Under the pieces are notes generated by a model. The model did no database searches and was not told the DNA's origin. It saw only the letters and a list, made by a program, of their open reading frames with translations. This document shows positions 24,737-34,271 of a DNA stretch of 61,572 nt, one piece after another. The stretch comes from CAZDWZ01 sp964509425. Lineage in GTDB: Bacteria > Bdellovibrionota_C > UBA2361 > SZUA-149 > CAZDWZ01. The stretch is taken from the NCBI GenBank assembly GCA_964509425.1, contig CAZDWZ010000020.1:1-61572 (forward strand), given 5' to 3'. A program made the translations under genes and the position numbers. The first letter of the stretch is position 1, and each line of letters begins with the position of its first letter.

Positions 24737-25270
24737 TCAGCGGGTGAAGAGAACCGCCGGCCCTGCAACCGCCGGGACTTCAGCTGGTGCTATAGCCGGC
24801 GGAACCACGCGCTGAACATCCTGCTGCATTCGACACTCCTGCAGGGTTCGCCCCGCATTACGCAAGCCCATATCCGCTACGAAGAGACAAATAAATTTAT
24901 CCGTGTGCACGCTCAAATCGAGAGCGATGTAGAAATCAGAGAGTGCTCCTCGAGCATACATGCAACTCCAAAACTCAGAAATCGAAGCCTCGTATCGTTC
25001 GTGATCAAAATTGAGAAATCTCGGTTCTAGACTTGCATGGGCGAAGACTAGTGAGTGTGCCGCACAAACGACGAGATCCGTTGTCGGCTCAAATCCGTAA
25101 CACTCGAACATTTCAGCCATAAGCCCATAACGAGAATTCAAATATGTGTCGTAGCACGGGTCTGGCGGCCTTGGCGCAGCGAGGGCTTCCGTACAATTAA
25201 GCACGACGAAAGCCAGAGCGCCCACAAGCCTGAAAAATCCATCGTAACTTCTGAAGCCCGAACCTCGCAT
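24737..25270 (-). CDS. secreted helical orphan protein
   Basis: 177 aa from ATG 25270 with an excellent AGGAGG 6-8 bases upstream. Signal peptide about 1-32 (ends ALAAP). The mature protein is helical with Cys at PCYDTY, FECYGF, VVCAAH, WSCMYA, FICLFV and QECRMQ. A Pro/Ala-rich C-terminus (PPAIAPAEVPAVAGPAVL) may be a flexible tail. No family was recognised. Confidence 0.65.
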   Translation of the reverse strand: MRGSGFRSYDGFFRLVGALAFVVLNCTEALAAPRPPDPCYDTYLNSRYGLMAEMFECYGFEPTTDLVVCAAHSLVFAHASLEPRFLNFDHERYEASISEFWSCMYARGALSDFYIALDLSVHTDKFICLFVADMGLRNAGRTLQECRMQQDVQRVVPPAIAPAEVPAVAGPAVLFTR

Positions 25271-25379
25271 AAGCACCTCCTACTGAACAGATTGGTAAGC
25301 CGAACAGCCATCTCGATTTATCTAATTAGAAACTTATGAAGAGTAGATGTCGACTGTATCATTTAAATTGAAGTCTCAA

Positions 25380-25780
25380 AGTCGCTGTATCAGCAGTCAA
25401 GGGTGGTGGTGGTGACGATGTCGCTGTGCGAGAACGAAGTCACCGTCATCGACAGGCGTCACGAGGCTATAAAAACGCCGGCCAAGGATTAGTCACGGCG
25501 TTGATCACGGCGACGCTCACCCGAGAGTCACCCGACAAGCCGATTACCCACGGCTAACCACTCTGAAACATCAGTCCGGGTGAGCACCGGAGACGAGAAG
25601 GAAATTCCGAAAAGGAAATCGTTTCGTTGAAAAAGCTCAAATCTCTACGATAGCTGCAACATCGTTTGCGGAAATCCTCCAGACAGGTGGTTGTCTCAGG
25701 ATGAGGTGACGGTCCGGGCGAAGGTTTACGCTAAGAAGATGCGCGAGAAGAAACGTTAATCCCTTTTTTTCGCCTCTCTC
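25380..25780. other. GC-rich intergenic island with decayed coding traces
   Basis: A 24-codon frame at 25417-25491 (starting MSLCENEVTVIDRRHE) has GC-rich codons. A frame open from about 25633 to the TAA at 25759 ends in a basic AKKMREKKR. Neither is a convincing complete gene. Two TTTGAGAATTCG-type repeats follow at 25877 and 25928. Confidence 0.35.
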
Positions 25781-26083
25781 CTCTTCTCAAGCGCGCAGCG
25801 CTGCGAGGGACGATTCGAGGTTTGCTTATCGTCGAAGCTCTCATGACTCGCCCTGCTTCCTAATAGGGTAGCGGCGTTTGAGAATTCGTGCCTCGGAGCT
25901 TAGGACTTTAGGTTCGAATACAACGCTTTTGAGAATTCGAAGATCGGAGAGAGCGTGTACGAGCTTCCCGCAAATTTACAACAGCCTGTAATCGGCTACC
26001 GATCGCCCCGACAACTCGAAGCATAGTGATTCATTGCACCGCAATAAGCGGAAGCATCCTCTGGCTGTCGAACGAAGATCATA

Positions 26084-26809
26084 ATGATGGATTCTATGAA
26101 AAAGCGTCAAAACTTGCTGCCACTGCTGCGACTTACGTTACCTCGCGTGGTAATTTTTTCGATGATATTGGCTTCATTCGAAGCTGTTTCCCATGCGGGA
26201 GAGCTCAGCTCGGGTGGAAAATGGAAGCGCGAAGACTCGAAGATCGAATCTGATATAAACGACATCATCTATACTCAGACCTTGTTTGGCCGGCGCGAAG
26301 AATATGTCACCGGAAAATATGTCTGCTGGAATTTCTCAAACGACAATTGCGAGCAGTTCAAAAGTCTCGGTTACGGTTGCTGGAATTTTAACTTTGGCTG
26401 CACGGCAAATATGCCTTGGGGTACCACTAACCATCACGCCATAAACGTCATAGACTTCACGGACTCCGGAGTTGAAGCCGGTCACCGGCGCCTCTGCCTC
26501 GTCGAGCCGCAACGTTGCATGATCGAGGGTGCGCGCGATGTAGAAAACGAATCGATGGTTATCGGGTGCTGGATCGTTCCCGGCCGCGAGGGCGATAACG
26601 GTACGGCATCGGACCGATCTCTCGAGCCGCTGCTGGAGATCACCGATGGTCGACTGAAGGAGCGCTACTCGTGGTTCAGAGAGTGCAGTGGGTCGGTGTT
26701 CTCGGATCGTGAATACGGCATCTGCGAGCATAACGAAACCGGAGTTCTGCGTAAGGACTGTCATACTCGGTTTGAATTCGACAACAGCATATTTCAGCTA
26801 CCTTTCTGA
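26084..26809 (+). CDS. secreted transglutaminase-like/cysteine-hydrolase-like protein
   Basis: 241 aa. Signal peptide of about 38 residues (ends VSHAG). It shares a block with the protein at 44103-45062: YVC-x-x-F-S-x-D (C81), G-Y/F-GC (GYGC, 96-99), HAIN (H118), CLVEPQ (E141) and GCW. A Cys at a helix start, a His in HAxN and an acidic residue in VEPQ/VDPx is the order of the transglutaminase/papain-type triad. The catalytic role is inferred from this pattern and the cross-paralogue conservation. The C-terminal 80 residues have more Cys and differ from the paralogue. Confidence 0.65.
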   Translation: MMDSMKKRQNLLPLLRLTLPRVVIFSMILASFEAVSHAGELSSGGKWKREDSKIESDINDIIYTQTLFGRREEYVTGKYVCWNFSNDNCEQFKSLGYGCWNFNFGCTANMPWGTTNHHAINVIDFTDSGVEAGHRRLCLVEPQRCMIEGARDVENESMVIGCWIVPGREGDNGTASDRSLEPLLEITDGRLKERYSWFRECSGSVFSDREYGICEHNETGVLRKDCHTRFEFDNSIFQLPF

Positions 26810-27084
26810 TCCCTGCAACGATCTCATGTTGCAAAAGTATGGGAGTCGATTAGGGGGCGAGCCGCCCAGAACAGGCGTCGTCGCCTGCCCGACTCGACGA
26901 TTCCATGGGAAACGAAAAAGAGACAGACGTCGGCGCTCAGGTAACGATCCGCTCTGAAGGCGTCTCTCTCTTCGTTAGGAAGTATCATGGAGAACTCTTG
27001 GTTTGCTTAGACTCAGAAATTCGCTCCCCCTCGGGGGGGCGAGGTCTTTCCGATAGCGCTGCCGACGAGTCAAGCGGCTATTAA

Positions 27085-27411
27085 TCCTTACTCAATGTCC
27101 CGAGGCGAAGAAGCTGTTTCTCAAGTGGTACTTCTCGATCTACCAAGCGTGTAAGGTTGAGGTGAACTTGTATCGACTCCGGAAGCTTGATGCAAAGTTT
27201 CCGGCGGGACATGTCGGCCGCCCGTCTTCGCCTCCAGCCCCTCCGCTCGCCCTTAAACGCATTTCGTCGAATGTTCTCCACCGCCCCGAACGCGTTCAAC
27301 CACCTCTACGCTCAGATGCATCAATTCGCCGAAGATATCTTCAACTTGTCAACCGATTCAAAGCACGTTTCTTGCGAGGCTTATCCGACGCCTTGAGAAT
27401 ATGAAGATCAG
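27085..27411 (+). mobile_element. type A element: RAYT C-terminal remnant plus right end
   Basis: 27085-27240 matches the RAYT C-terminus (CPEAKKLFLKWYFSIYQA-like, with frame damage), then the conserved non-coding block and right end GAGGCTTATCCGACGCCTTG at 27376-27395. Transposase inactive. Confidence 0.75.
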
Positions 27412-27722
27412 CTCGGAATTCGAAAGTTGAATATCAGGGGGTATTCATTCCTCCGACATACACGTGTCATGTTTGACTCAATCAGCGAATCGGCTGGCGG
27501 CCGGCTCATAACCTCACCCAGAAAATGAAACCGCAATTCGCGTTTTGTTGGTTTCGCTTCTAAGGGTTTTGCGTACCAATCATTTGTTTGGCCAAGTTTT
27601 TCTTGGGAGCAAAAAGCTGGATATTACGCAAAAGCCGAGAACGATGAGACGGATGTTGGTTTAGTGCCCAATCTTGGAGCACGTTATCATGTTTTAGTAA
27701 TTGGGATTTATAGGGATGCTGT

Positions 27723-28244
27723 ATGATACGTAATTATTTGCTTCTTCTTCAAATTTTCGTCGCCACCTTGATATTTATGGGGGAGGCCGATGCTCAAATC
27801 GCAACGACGGACAAAACCGCTCCAGAGGCAGCGGCTACAGGATGTGGATGGTTATCTTTCCATGTGAAGTCGTGCAAAGAAAACGGCTACGATTGCACGA
27901 AAGGAAACTACTACATTACCACGATTGCGGATTTGGGCTGGTCCCGCATCGACGCGAGTAACCCCCGATCGTATCCACCGGTAACTCAAGCATTCTTTCC
28001 TAGAATGAACTGGGAAATGGATAAGTGGATTTTCGAGTTCAAGGACGGCGTCTGCAAAACGAAGTTAGATATCAAGTTTCAAGTTACTGAGGACTGGGGT
28101 CTCAAGGTTCATACGAGGTATTACTTGATTATGCCGAAGGGAACGACGCTCACTCCGATGAGCTTAAAAGACCAGGTCGTGAGCACCGTGGAGGCCGCTG
28201 AGAAGAACCGCATCGTTTATGATGTTCGATATACGAATCCGTAG
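27723..28244 (+). CDS. secreted orphan protein
   Basis: 173 aa. Signal peptide 1-24 (ends ADAQI); AGGGA sits about 6 bases before ATG 27723. Cys at GCGW, SCKENGYDC and VCKTK; aromatic-rich strands (WIFEFKDG, KVHTRYYLIM). Probably a small disulfide-stabilised beta domain. Not recognised. It has its own strong terminator. Confidence 0.65.
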   Translation: MIRNYLLLLQIFVATLIFMGEADAQIATTDKTAPEAAATGCGWLSFHVKSCKENGYDCTKGNYYITTIADLGWSRIDASNPRSYPPVTQAFFPRMNWEMDKWIFEFKDGVCKTKLDIKFQVTEDWGLKVHTRYYLIMPKGTTLTPMSLKDQVVSTVEAAEKNRIVYDVRYTNP

Positions 28245-28277
28245 CTTTTACGGGCTCTTTTAAGGCACTTCGCCAAA

Positions 28278-28322
28278 AAGCCGCAAACCCGGCAGGTCTC
28301 GGCCGGGTTTTGCGGCTCTTAT
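28278..28322 (+). terminator. strong intrinsic terminator
   Basis: AGCCGCAAACCCGGC and GCCGGGTTTTGCGGCT form a long stem around AGGTCTCG, followed by CTTAT, 33 bases after the stop at 28244. Confidence 0.75.
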
Positions 28323-28540
28323 CAATACGGCGTGTACGGAAGCATGAGCCGAAAGAGAGCTTGTTCCCAGACATCGATTCTTGTCCCGACTCGAAGCAAG
28401 ACTCGCAGTATTTGAGCTCATCGAAGTCTTTTACAACCAAAAGCGAATCCATTAGGCGCTTGGTTTCAAGACCCCCGTGGAGTTCGAAGTGGCAGCATGA
28501 TACTTAACTCCGTGTCCACTTTTTGTTGGAGCGGTCAGAC

Positions 28541-28590
28541 TTTGAGAATCCGTAGATCCGGATCAATTCGGAGATCGGAAGATCGGGTAT
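28541..28590. repeat. TTTGAGAATTCG-type repeat
   Basis: TTTGAGAATCCGTAGATCC followed by GGAGATCGGAAGATCGGG, just 3' of the minus-strand gene ending at 28597. Confidence 0.55.
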
Positions 28591-28596
28591 CTTTTT

Positions 28597-30885
28597 TTAC
28601 CCGTGACTGCTCTCATGAGCAGCAGACAGACTCCGGTTTTGCAGCGGGATGATTTCGGACTCGGACAGAAACTCGATTTCGCGTGTCGCGACGTTATACA
28701 TCGCGCCCACAATCACAAGCTGCCCATTTCGAACGAGGCCGTCCAGTGTCCGGCTGTCGCTCATCATCTTCTCGACGACACGGAGGACGTTCCGGCGCGC
28801 AATGCCATCGATGAACTCCTCCTTCTCGGCAGCCGGCATCTCGTCCGCCCCATCGCATGTAAGGGAGTTGGTCGAGAGTTGTATATCTCCGACAATGTGA
28901 TCAAAGTGCTGGCACCCGGTAACCTCGGCGGCTGAGCGTGGTTCCGACATAAGGTTCACCGCTGCGGTTACTGCTCCACACCGGGTGTGCCCCATCACCA
29001 CGATCAACTTCGCTCCGGCTACCGCGCACCCGAATTCGGCACTCGCCAGCACTTTCCGGCTGGTCACGTTTCCCGCGATTCGGATGCTAAAGATGTCGCC
29101 GACCCCCAAGTCAAAAATCAGCTCCGCCGGGGCACGGCTATCGATGCAACTAAGAACTACTGCGAGAGGATGTTGCCCGATGGACGTGGCATCAACCTTG
29201 CCGGCGAGATCGCGGGTGAGCCGCCGTCCGCAGCGAAATCGCTCATGGCCATCTTTCAGAATCTGCAATACCTGCTGAGGGCTGGCAGCGCTCTGAAGAT
29301 CCCGGGTCGAGTAATCCACATACTGAATATGATCCTCGAAACGATACTCGCTACGGAACCCGACCATGCTTACCTCCACTTCACGAACCGGAGCGGTTCG
29401 GCCTCTGTATTCGCGGATTAGAGTAAGGACGTCCGGGTCGATGTAGTCGGTGTTTTGAGCGTCAAGTAAGACGTGTCCTCCGTGGGGAACCTCGTCCAAC
29501 ACCTTCGAAAGCGCGGCCCGATTCAAGAAGCTCACCTGGTTTGCAAGCTCGATGTGGATCACGTCCCTGCCCAGGTGCCTCTCCACGAACCGGCGGATTG
29601 GGCGACGCATATTACTGTGCAATATGAAGCCGATGCTCACCGCCAACCCGATCAAAATTCCGATCAGCAAGTCGGTAAAAACGATCGCCGAAACCGTCAC
29701 TGCGAAGGGAACGAACTGGGGCCGGCCCGCCCGCCACATTTGTTTCAGCAGCGCCGGATTAACCAATTTGGCGCCTGTCACGATAAGAATCGCTGCCAGA
29801 CAGGACAACGGGATCATGTTCAGCCACAAAGGCAGGAACAGAACGCAGACGAGAAGAAGGAGACCGTGGATGATGGCAGCGAGTTTTGTTTTTCCACCGG
29901 CGTTTATATTGACTGAGCTGCGGACGACCACGGATGTGACCGGCAAGCCTCCGATGAGACCCGCAGCGACGTTCCCTATTCCCTGCGCGAGCAGCTCCCG
30001 GCTCGGCGGAGAGGAGCGCTGCTGAGGGTCGAGCTTGTCCACTGCCTCCAAATTCAAGAGAGTTTCGAGTGAGGCCACGGCGGCAATCGTTGCTGCGGCA
30101 ACGTAAATCGCAGGGTTCGACCATTGCGAGAAATCGGGCAACTGAAGAAGCCCGAGGAATCCGGCCATGGTCTCCGCCACCGGAACCTGAACACAGTGGC
30201 TCGGTTCAATCACCCACTTCCCGCCGAGGCGCCCGAGAAACTGGGCGATTCCGACGCCAAGTAGGACGACGATAAGTGGGGCCGGAAACGGGGATTTCTT
30301 CAGCGGCTTCCACCGGTCCCAGACCACCAGCACTGCGACTGACAGCATTCCAATCACAGCTGCGCCGGCGTGCATCTCATGAATCGTTTGGACGAGTTCA
30401 GAGAATGTGTTGTCCTGATCGGGTTGCCGGAACCCCAAGTCCCCGTCTGGTGCGGAGTCTTGGCCGAAGAGGTGGGGCAGTTGCTTCAGGATGAGAATGA
30501 CGCCGATCGCGGCTAACAGGCCCTTGACCACGCTAGTGGGGAAAAAGGAGGCGATGAAACCTGCTCGTGCGATCCCGAGCGCGATCTGGATTAACCCCGC
30601 CACGAAAACCGCCAAAAGAAACGCAGGGAATGACCCGAGCAGAGCGATCTGAGCCGCGACAATCGCGGTTAAGCCCGCGGCCGGGCCGCTGACGCTGGTA
30701 TGAGATCCGCTTAAACTCCCTACGACGACGCCCCCAATGATTCCGGCGAGCACGCCGGAGAACAAAGGGGCACCAGACGCAAGCGCCACACCCAAGCAGA
30801 GTGGAAGGGCGACGAGGAAGACCACCGAACCGGAGGCGAGGTCTCGCGGCAGAGTTGCCATTGATGAGCTGTTGCAGGACGACAT
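28597..30885 (-). CDS. SulP-family anion transporter fused to beta-carbonic anhydrase
   Basis: 762 aa. Residues about 10-430 form a SulP membrane domain with 10-12 segments (LVALPLCLGVALASGAP; the SGPAAGLTAIV motif; GIGNVAAGLIGGLPVTSVVVRSS). About 440-515 is a STAS-like cytoplasmic part. About 545-745 is a beta-class carbonic anhydrase with zinc ligands C580 and D582 (CIDSR), H633 and C636 (HTRC). Such fusions are known and are thought to couple bicarbonate transport with CO2/HCO3- conversion. It is a single gene with no partner nearby. All key zinc ligands are present. Confidence 0.95.
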   Translation of the reverse strand: MSSCNSSSMATLPRDLASGSVVFLVALPLCLGVALASGAPLFSGVLAGIIGGVVVGSLSGSHTSVSGPAAGLTAIVAAQIALLGSFPAFLLAVFVAGLIQIALGIARAGFIASFFPTSVVKGLLAAIGVILILKQLPHLFGQDSAPDGDLGFRQPDQDNTFSELVQTIHEMHAGAAVIGMLSVAVLVVWDRWKPLKKSPFPAPLIVVLLGVGIAQFLGRLGGKWVIEPSHCVQVPVAETMAGFLGLLQLPDFSQWSNPAIYVAAATIAAVASLETLLNLEAVDKLDPQQRSSPPSRELLAQGIGNVAAGLIGGLPVTSVVVRSSVNINAGGKTKLAAIIHGLLLLVCVLFLPLWLNMIPLSCLAAILIVTGAKLVNPALLKQMWRAGRPQFVPFAVTVSAIVFTDLLIGILIGLAVSIGFILHSNMRRPIRRFVERHLGRDVIHIELANQVSFLNRAALSKVLDEVPHGGHVLLDAQNTDYIDPDVLTLIREYRGRTAPVREVEVSMVGFRSEYRFEDHIQYVDYSTRDLQSAASPQQVLQILKDGHERFRCGRRLTRDLAGKVDATSIGQHPLAVVLSCIDSRAPAELIFDLGVGDIFSIRIAGNVTSRKVLASAEFGCAVAGAKLIVVMGHTRCGAVTAAVNLMSEPRSAAEVTGCQHFDHIVGDIQLSTNSLTCDGADEMPAAEKEEFIDGIARRNVLRVVEKMMSDSRTLDGLVRNGQLVIVGAMYNVATREIEFLSESEIIPLQNRSLSAAHESSHG

Positions 30886-31020
30886 AACGACGCTTCCTAA
30901 TGTTCGAGGGCGGATGGACAGGTGACTCTACCACCTCGTAGCTCGCCCGACGAGGACGGGGAGATCGCACAGAGCTGATACCGAGCAGGGCCGCTCAAAC
31001 ATGTGAAGGAGGGATGAGCC

Positions 31021-31354
31021 GTCCCTTAAAAGCCTCCGGTCCCCTCGGAAAGCTTGACGTGAAGTTTCCGGCGGGAACATATCGGCCCGCCCGTCTTCGC
31101 CGCCGGCTAGCGAGAGAACACTCTCCTCACCTCGAAAAATCTTCCTCCCGCTGATCGAGCGGCGAAGCCCCCTTCCCTCCGATCTTCTTTCAACGCTTTT
31201 CGGGGAAAATTCTCCGAAAATTTTCCTCCGTCGCGAACGCGTTCAACCGCTTCCACGCTCACACGCACTAATTCGCCGAAATTACCTTCAACTTTTCAAG
31301 CGATTCGCGCCATCTTTCACGTGGAGCTTATCGGACGCCCTGAGGATAATGAGA
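31021..31354 (+). mobile_element. type A element: left-end scrap, RAYT 3' end, right end
   Basis: TCCCTTAAAAGCCTCCGG (left end) joins directly to the RAYT C-terminal codons (AAGCTTGACGTGAAGTTTCC, 31051-31070), then the conserved block and right end GAGCTTATCGGACGCCCTGA at 31324-31343. An internal-deletion derivative. Confidence 0.75.
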
Positions 31355-31972
31355 ACGAGAAGAACGGGCCGCTTAATAAAGTCGTAAGGTGCTCTTTGTG
31401 CTGCGCAAATCAACGTAAGTCTTGAAGCCAGATAACAGGGCAGTTAGTGCTGTGGAGTATTATGGAGGCAAATGTGCTCATATCGTGCATGTTGATCGAC
31501 CAATCAAATTGTGCCTCGGAGCTACCAGGTAACCTCAAGTGTTATCTCTATAACAATGAGTGTTCGGCAAAGAGGAAATTCGCTTACCATGCGATTAGAG
31601 TCCTCGCGCGCGCCTGAAAAGCTGCGAAACAGATCTTCATCCTCTGAAGGAAGAAACTTCATTCGCGCTTAAGGAGCCAGAATGTATTTGGCTCATAAGT
31701 ATGAATGAGATCACGATAACGACCGGCTCTCACCGAGAAGAAGAAATAGCCTCCTTCTCCGTTAGGGCGGGCGAAGAACGCTCCGAAGTGCTCGGCTGCG
31801 TTCCGTATATCGCCGGATCGAGCAGAGAATGGGGGCTTCTCGCAGCCTTTCGGAATCATAGGGATCGAAGGAGCTCCTGGGCAAAACTCCGGTTCTTGCG
31901 TGCACCCACTCAAACCAAGTTCATTTTCAGCGATCAAAAATAACAGCAACGAAACTTTGGAGCGTAATTCAA

Positions 31973-32665
31973 ATGAGGCGGATTATAAGTCAACACAGCT
32001 CTTCCGTGCCCGTCTTCCTCTGTGTTCTCTTGATACCGGCGGTCGGCCTGACGCAGGGAACCTCTACGGAAGTGGCGAGCGCAACCTCGGATCCAATTTA
32101 CTCTAACGTAATTTCTCAGCGTACGCTGACCCCAGCCGAGATTCTACAGTCCAATTCGTTTTGGATCGAACAAAACATAGAGGATATTTCCGCGGCCGTT
32201 GTTGAAACGATGTACGCGGTATCTACCGCCGAGCAGAATGCACGGGATTCAGATGCGATACTTACGCACAATTCGTCGCTACTCAATCAGCTTGACTACG
32301 CCGTCGTTGCTTTTCTTGATGAGGAGCTCTCAGACACATCGAAATTTTATTTCGTCGTGAGAAAAATGCATGCCATCATCTCGGCCGACAATACGCTTGC
32401 TAACAAGCCCGATAACGCAACTTTTGACTTGATTTTCGAGGTATTCAGGTTCGATTTAAAAGGGGACATTTACAGATTTGTCGACAACTACGAGAAGCTT
32501 GCAGATGCTGACAAAGCCCGCTTTTACGATTTTGTGGTCTATGTCGCAGAATATGTCTCGACTCCAGGCAGGCTCAACAAGACTGATCATCAAATATTAT
32601 CCGATTTTCTGGCAGCTCACGTGGGTGGAACTGTTCGAGCGCGCTATTCGAATAAGAATCCGTAG
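31973..32665 (+). CDS. secreted helical orphan protein
   Basis: 230 aa. Signal peptide of about 28 residues (ends VGLTQG). The mature protein is helical and acidic, without Cys (ALLNQLDYAVVAFLDEEL-type segments, YDFVVYVAEYV). The C-terminus is AHVGGTVRARYSNKNP. No family was recognised. The 31355-31972 gap holds weak short frames only. Confidence 0.65.
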   Translation: MRRIISQHSSSVPVFLCVLLIPAVGLTQGTSTEVASATSDPIYSNVISQRTLTPAEILQSNSFWIEQNIEDISAAVVETMYAVSTAEQNARDSDAILTHNSSLLNQLDYAVVAFLDEELSDTSKFYFVVRKMHAIISADNTLANKPDNATFDLIFEVFRFDLKGDIYRFVDNYEKLADADKARFYDFVVYVAEYVSTPGRLNKTDHQILSDFLAAHVGGTVRARYSNKNP

Positions 32666-32701
32666 GAGCATCTTCTATACCCCGAAGTATGCACAATGAG
32701 A

Positions 32702-32816
32702 GTTTGAGAATTTGCAGATCGGCGTTGGATATGGACCGGACTCCTCTCCCTCCGGCGCCCCTTCTTCTCAGCAAGTTTCTGGAACTTCTTCAAGATACAA
32801 GGGTACGGAGACCGGG
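32702..32816. repeat. TTTGAGAATT-type repeat and 63-base repeat copy 2
   Basis: GTTTGAGAATTTGCAGATCGG at 32703 begins, and the 63-base unit shared with window positions 1-63 ends, this ~115-base segment just 3' of the gene at 31973-32665. Together they could be the two ends of one further MITE type. Confidence 0.55.
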
Positions 32817-32933
32817 ATATGTTTAACCGACTCTAGGACCGACAAAACACCGTCGTTGAGCTTTCTGGCGCAAAGCGTAGCAACCGGTATAGTGGGCGGC
32901 TGAGACCGGCGAAACCGGCGGCAGGAGCAGCTC

Positions 32934-34049
32934 ATGGCGCACACTACGAACCTCTTTGTTCCCCTGAAGATCCAATCGATCGAGTTTCGGAACCGCATCT
33001 GGGTCTCACCGATGTGCCAATATTCCAGCCGTGACGGACATCCCACGGACTGGCACCTTGTTCATTTGGGAAGCCGGGCCCTCGGCGGCGCGGGATTAGT
33101 GATGGTCGAAGCGACGGCCGTCTCGCCCGAGGGACGAATCTCACCCGACGATAGCGGCATCTGGTCGGACGAGCATATAGCAAGCTTTAGACGCGTCGCT
33201 GATTTTGTGAAAGCGCAAGGAGCCGTGAGCGGCATTCAGATTGCGCATGCCGGCCGAAAGGGTTCGACGTCGGCGCCGTGGCTGGGCGACCGCGTACTTT
33301 CGGAAAGCGAGCGCGGATGGACGACATTGGCGCCGAGCGGAATCCCGTTTAGAGCCGGCGATCCGCCGCCACAGGAGATGACCGCGGAGGACATATTGAA
33401 GGCAATCTCCGATTTTGAAGCAGCAGCCGTGCGTAGCCGCGAAGCGGGATTTCAGGTGCTCGAGCTGCATATGGCGCACGGCTACTTGATGCACGAGTTC
33501 TTGTCCCCCGTATCGAATCGCCGAACCGACGAATATGGCGGGAGCCTTGAGAATCGTCTTCGTTTCCCGCTCGCGGTGGCGAAGGCCGTTCGTAACAAAT
33601 GGCCCGCGGAATTGCCGCTCTTTGCGCGGATCTCAGCCACCGATTGGGCCGCCGGCCCAGAGGAGCTCGATAACGCCGCCGCCCGGCGTGCGCCGGATAC
33701 CGGCGCTTGGTGCCTCGCAGATTCGATAGCGCTCTCTCGGCGATTGAAAGAGAACGGGATCGATCTCATCGATTGCTCGAGCGGCGGCACACTCCCAGAC
33801 GCAAAGATCCCCACAGGACCGGGATACCAAGTGCCGTTCGCAGAAACAATCCGCCGGGAAGTGGAGATTCGAACTGCAGCCGTCGGCATGATCACCGATC
33901 CCGTTCAGGCCGAATCGATTCTCCATCTCAAGCAAGCCGACGCGATTTTTATGGCGCGCGAGTTTCTGCGCAATCCGTACTGGCCTCGCCAGGCAGCACG
34001 GGCGTTCGGGGTCAAGCTTCCGAAGCCGGTGCAGTATGGACGCTCGTGA
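32934..34049 (+). CDS. NADH:flavin oxidoreductase, YqjM-type old yellow enzyme
   Basis: 371 aa. FMN-dependent ene-reductase reducing activated C=C bonds with NAD(P)H. YqjM-type features are visible: SPMCQYS (C28, Y30), the HMAHGYL active-site motif (H179, H182, Y184), FLSP-x-SN-x-R-x-DEYGGS and DCSSGG. GGAG 6 bases before ATG 32934 supports the start. The segment after ATDWA (about 215-235) is longer than the usual G-G-W-x-x-E-D and Ala-rich, possibly a loop insertion. Cytoplasmic; no obvious operon. Confidence 0.92.
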   Translation: MAHTTNLFVPLKIQSIEFRNRIWVSPMCQYSSRDGHPTDWHLVHLGSRALGGAGLVMVEATAVSPEGRISPDDSGIWSDEHIASFRRVADFVKAQGAVSGIQIAHAGRKGSTSAPWLGDRVLSESERGWTTLAPSGIPFRAGDPPPQEMTAEDILKAISDFEAAAVRSREAGFQVLELHMAHGYLMHEFLSPVSNRRTDEYGGSLENRLRFPLAVAKAVRNKWPAELPLFARISATDWAAGPEELDNAAARRAPDTGAWCLADSIALSRRLKENGIDLIDCSSGGTLPDAKIPTGPGYQVPFAETIRREVEIRTAAVGMITDPVQAESILHLKQADAIFMAREFLRNPYWPRQAARAFGVKLPKPVQYGRS

Positions 34050-34271
34050 GCCGGCGCGGCCTTGGTTCTTCAGAAGAAGAACGCTAGCTCCTGATGCGAG
34101 CTTATTGAACGCCCTGTGGATATGAAGATCCGCGATCATTCACTCGCTCTTCCTACCTGAGATGTCCTAGGGAGAAATGCCTTTACTCGAAATTCGGGGA
34201 TTCTCTGATTGAGACCACCCACTCACCACGCTAATCTGCTGCGAACGGCATAGCGTAAAAATGGAGTGTGA

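Noticed and set aside
31659..31949. 96-aa minus-strand frame with three Cys
   Set aside because: No start signal, no signal peptide, and an equally long frame on the other strand; treated as intergenic.
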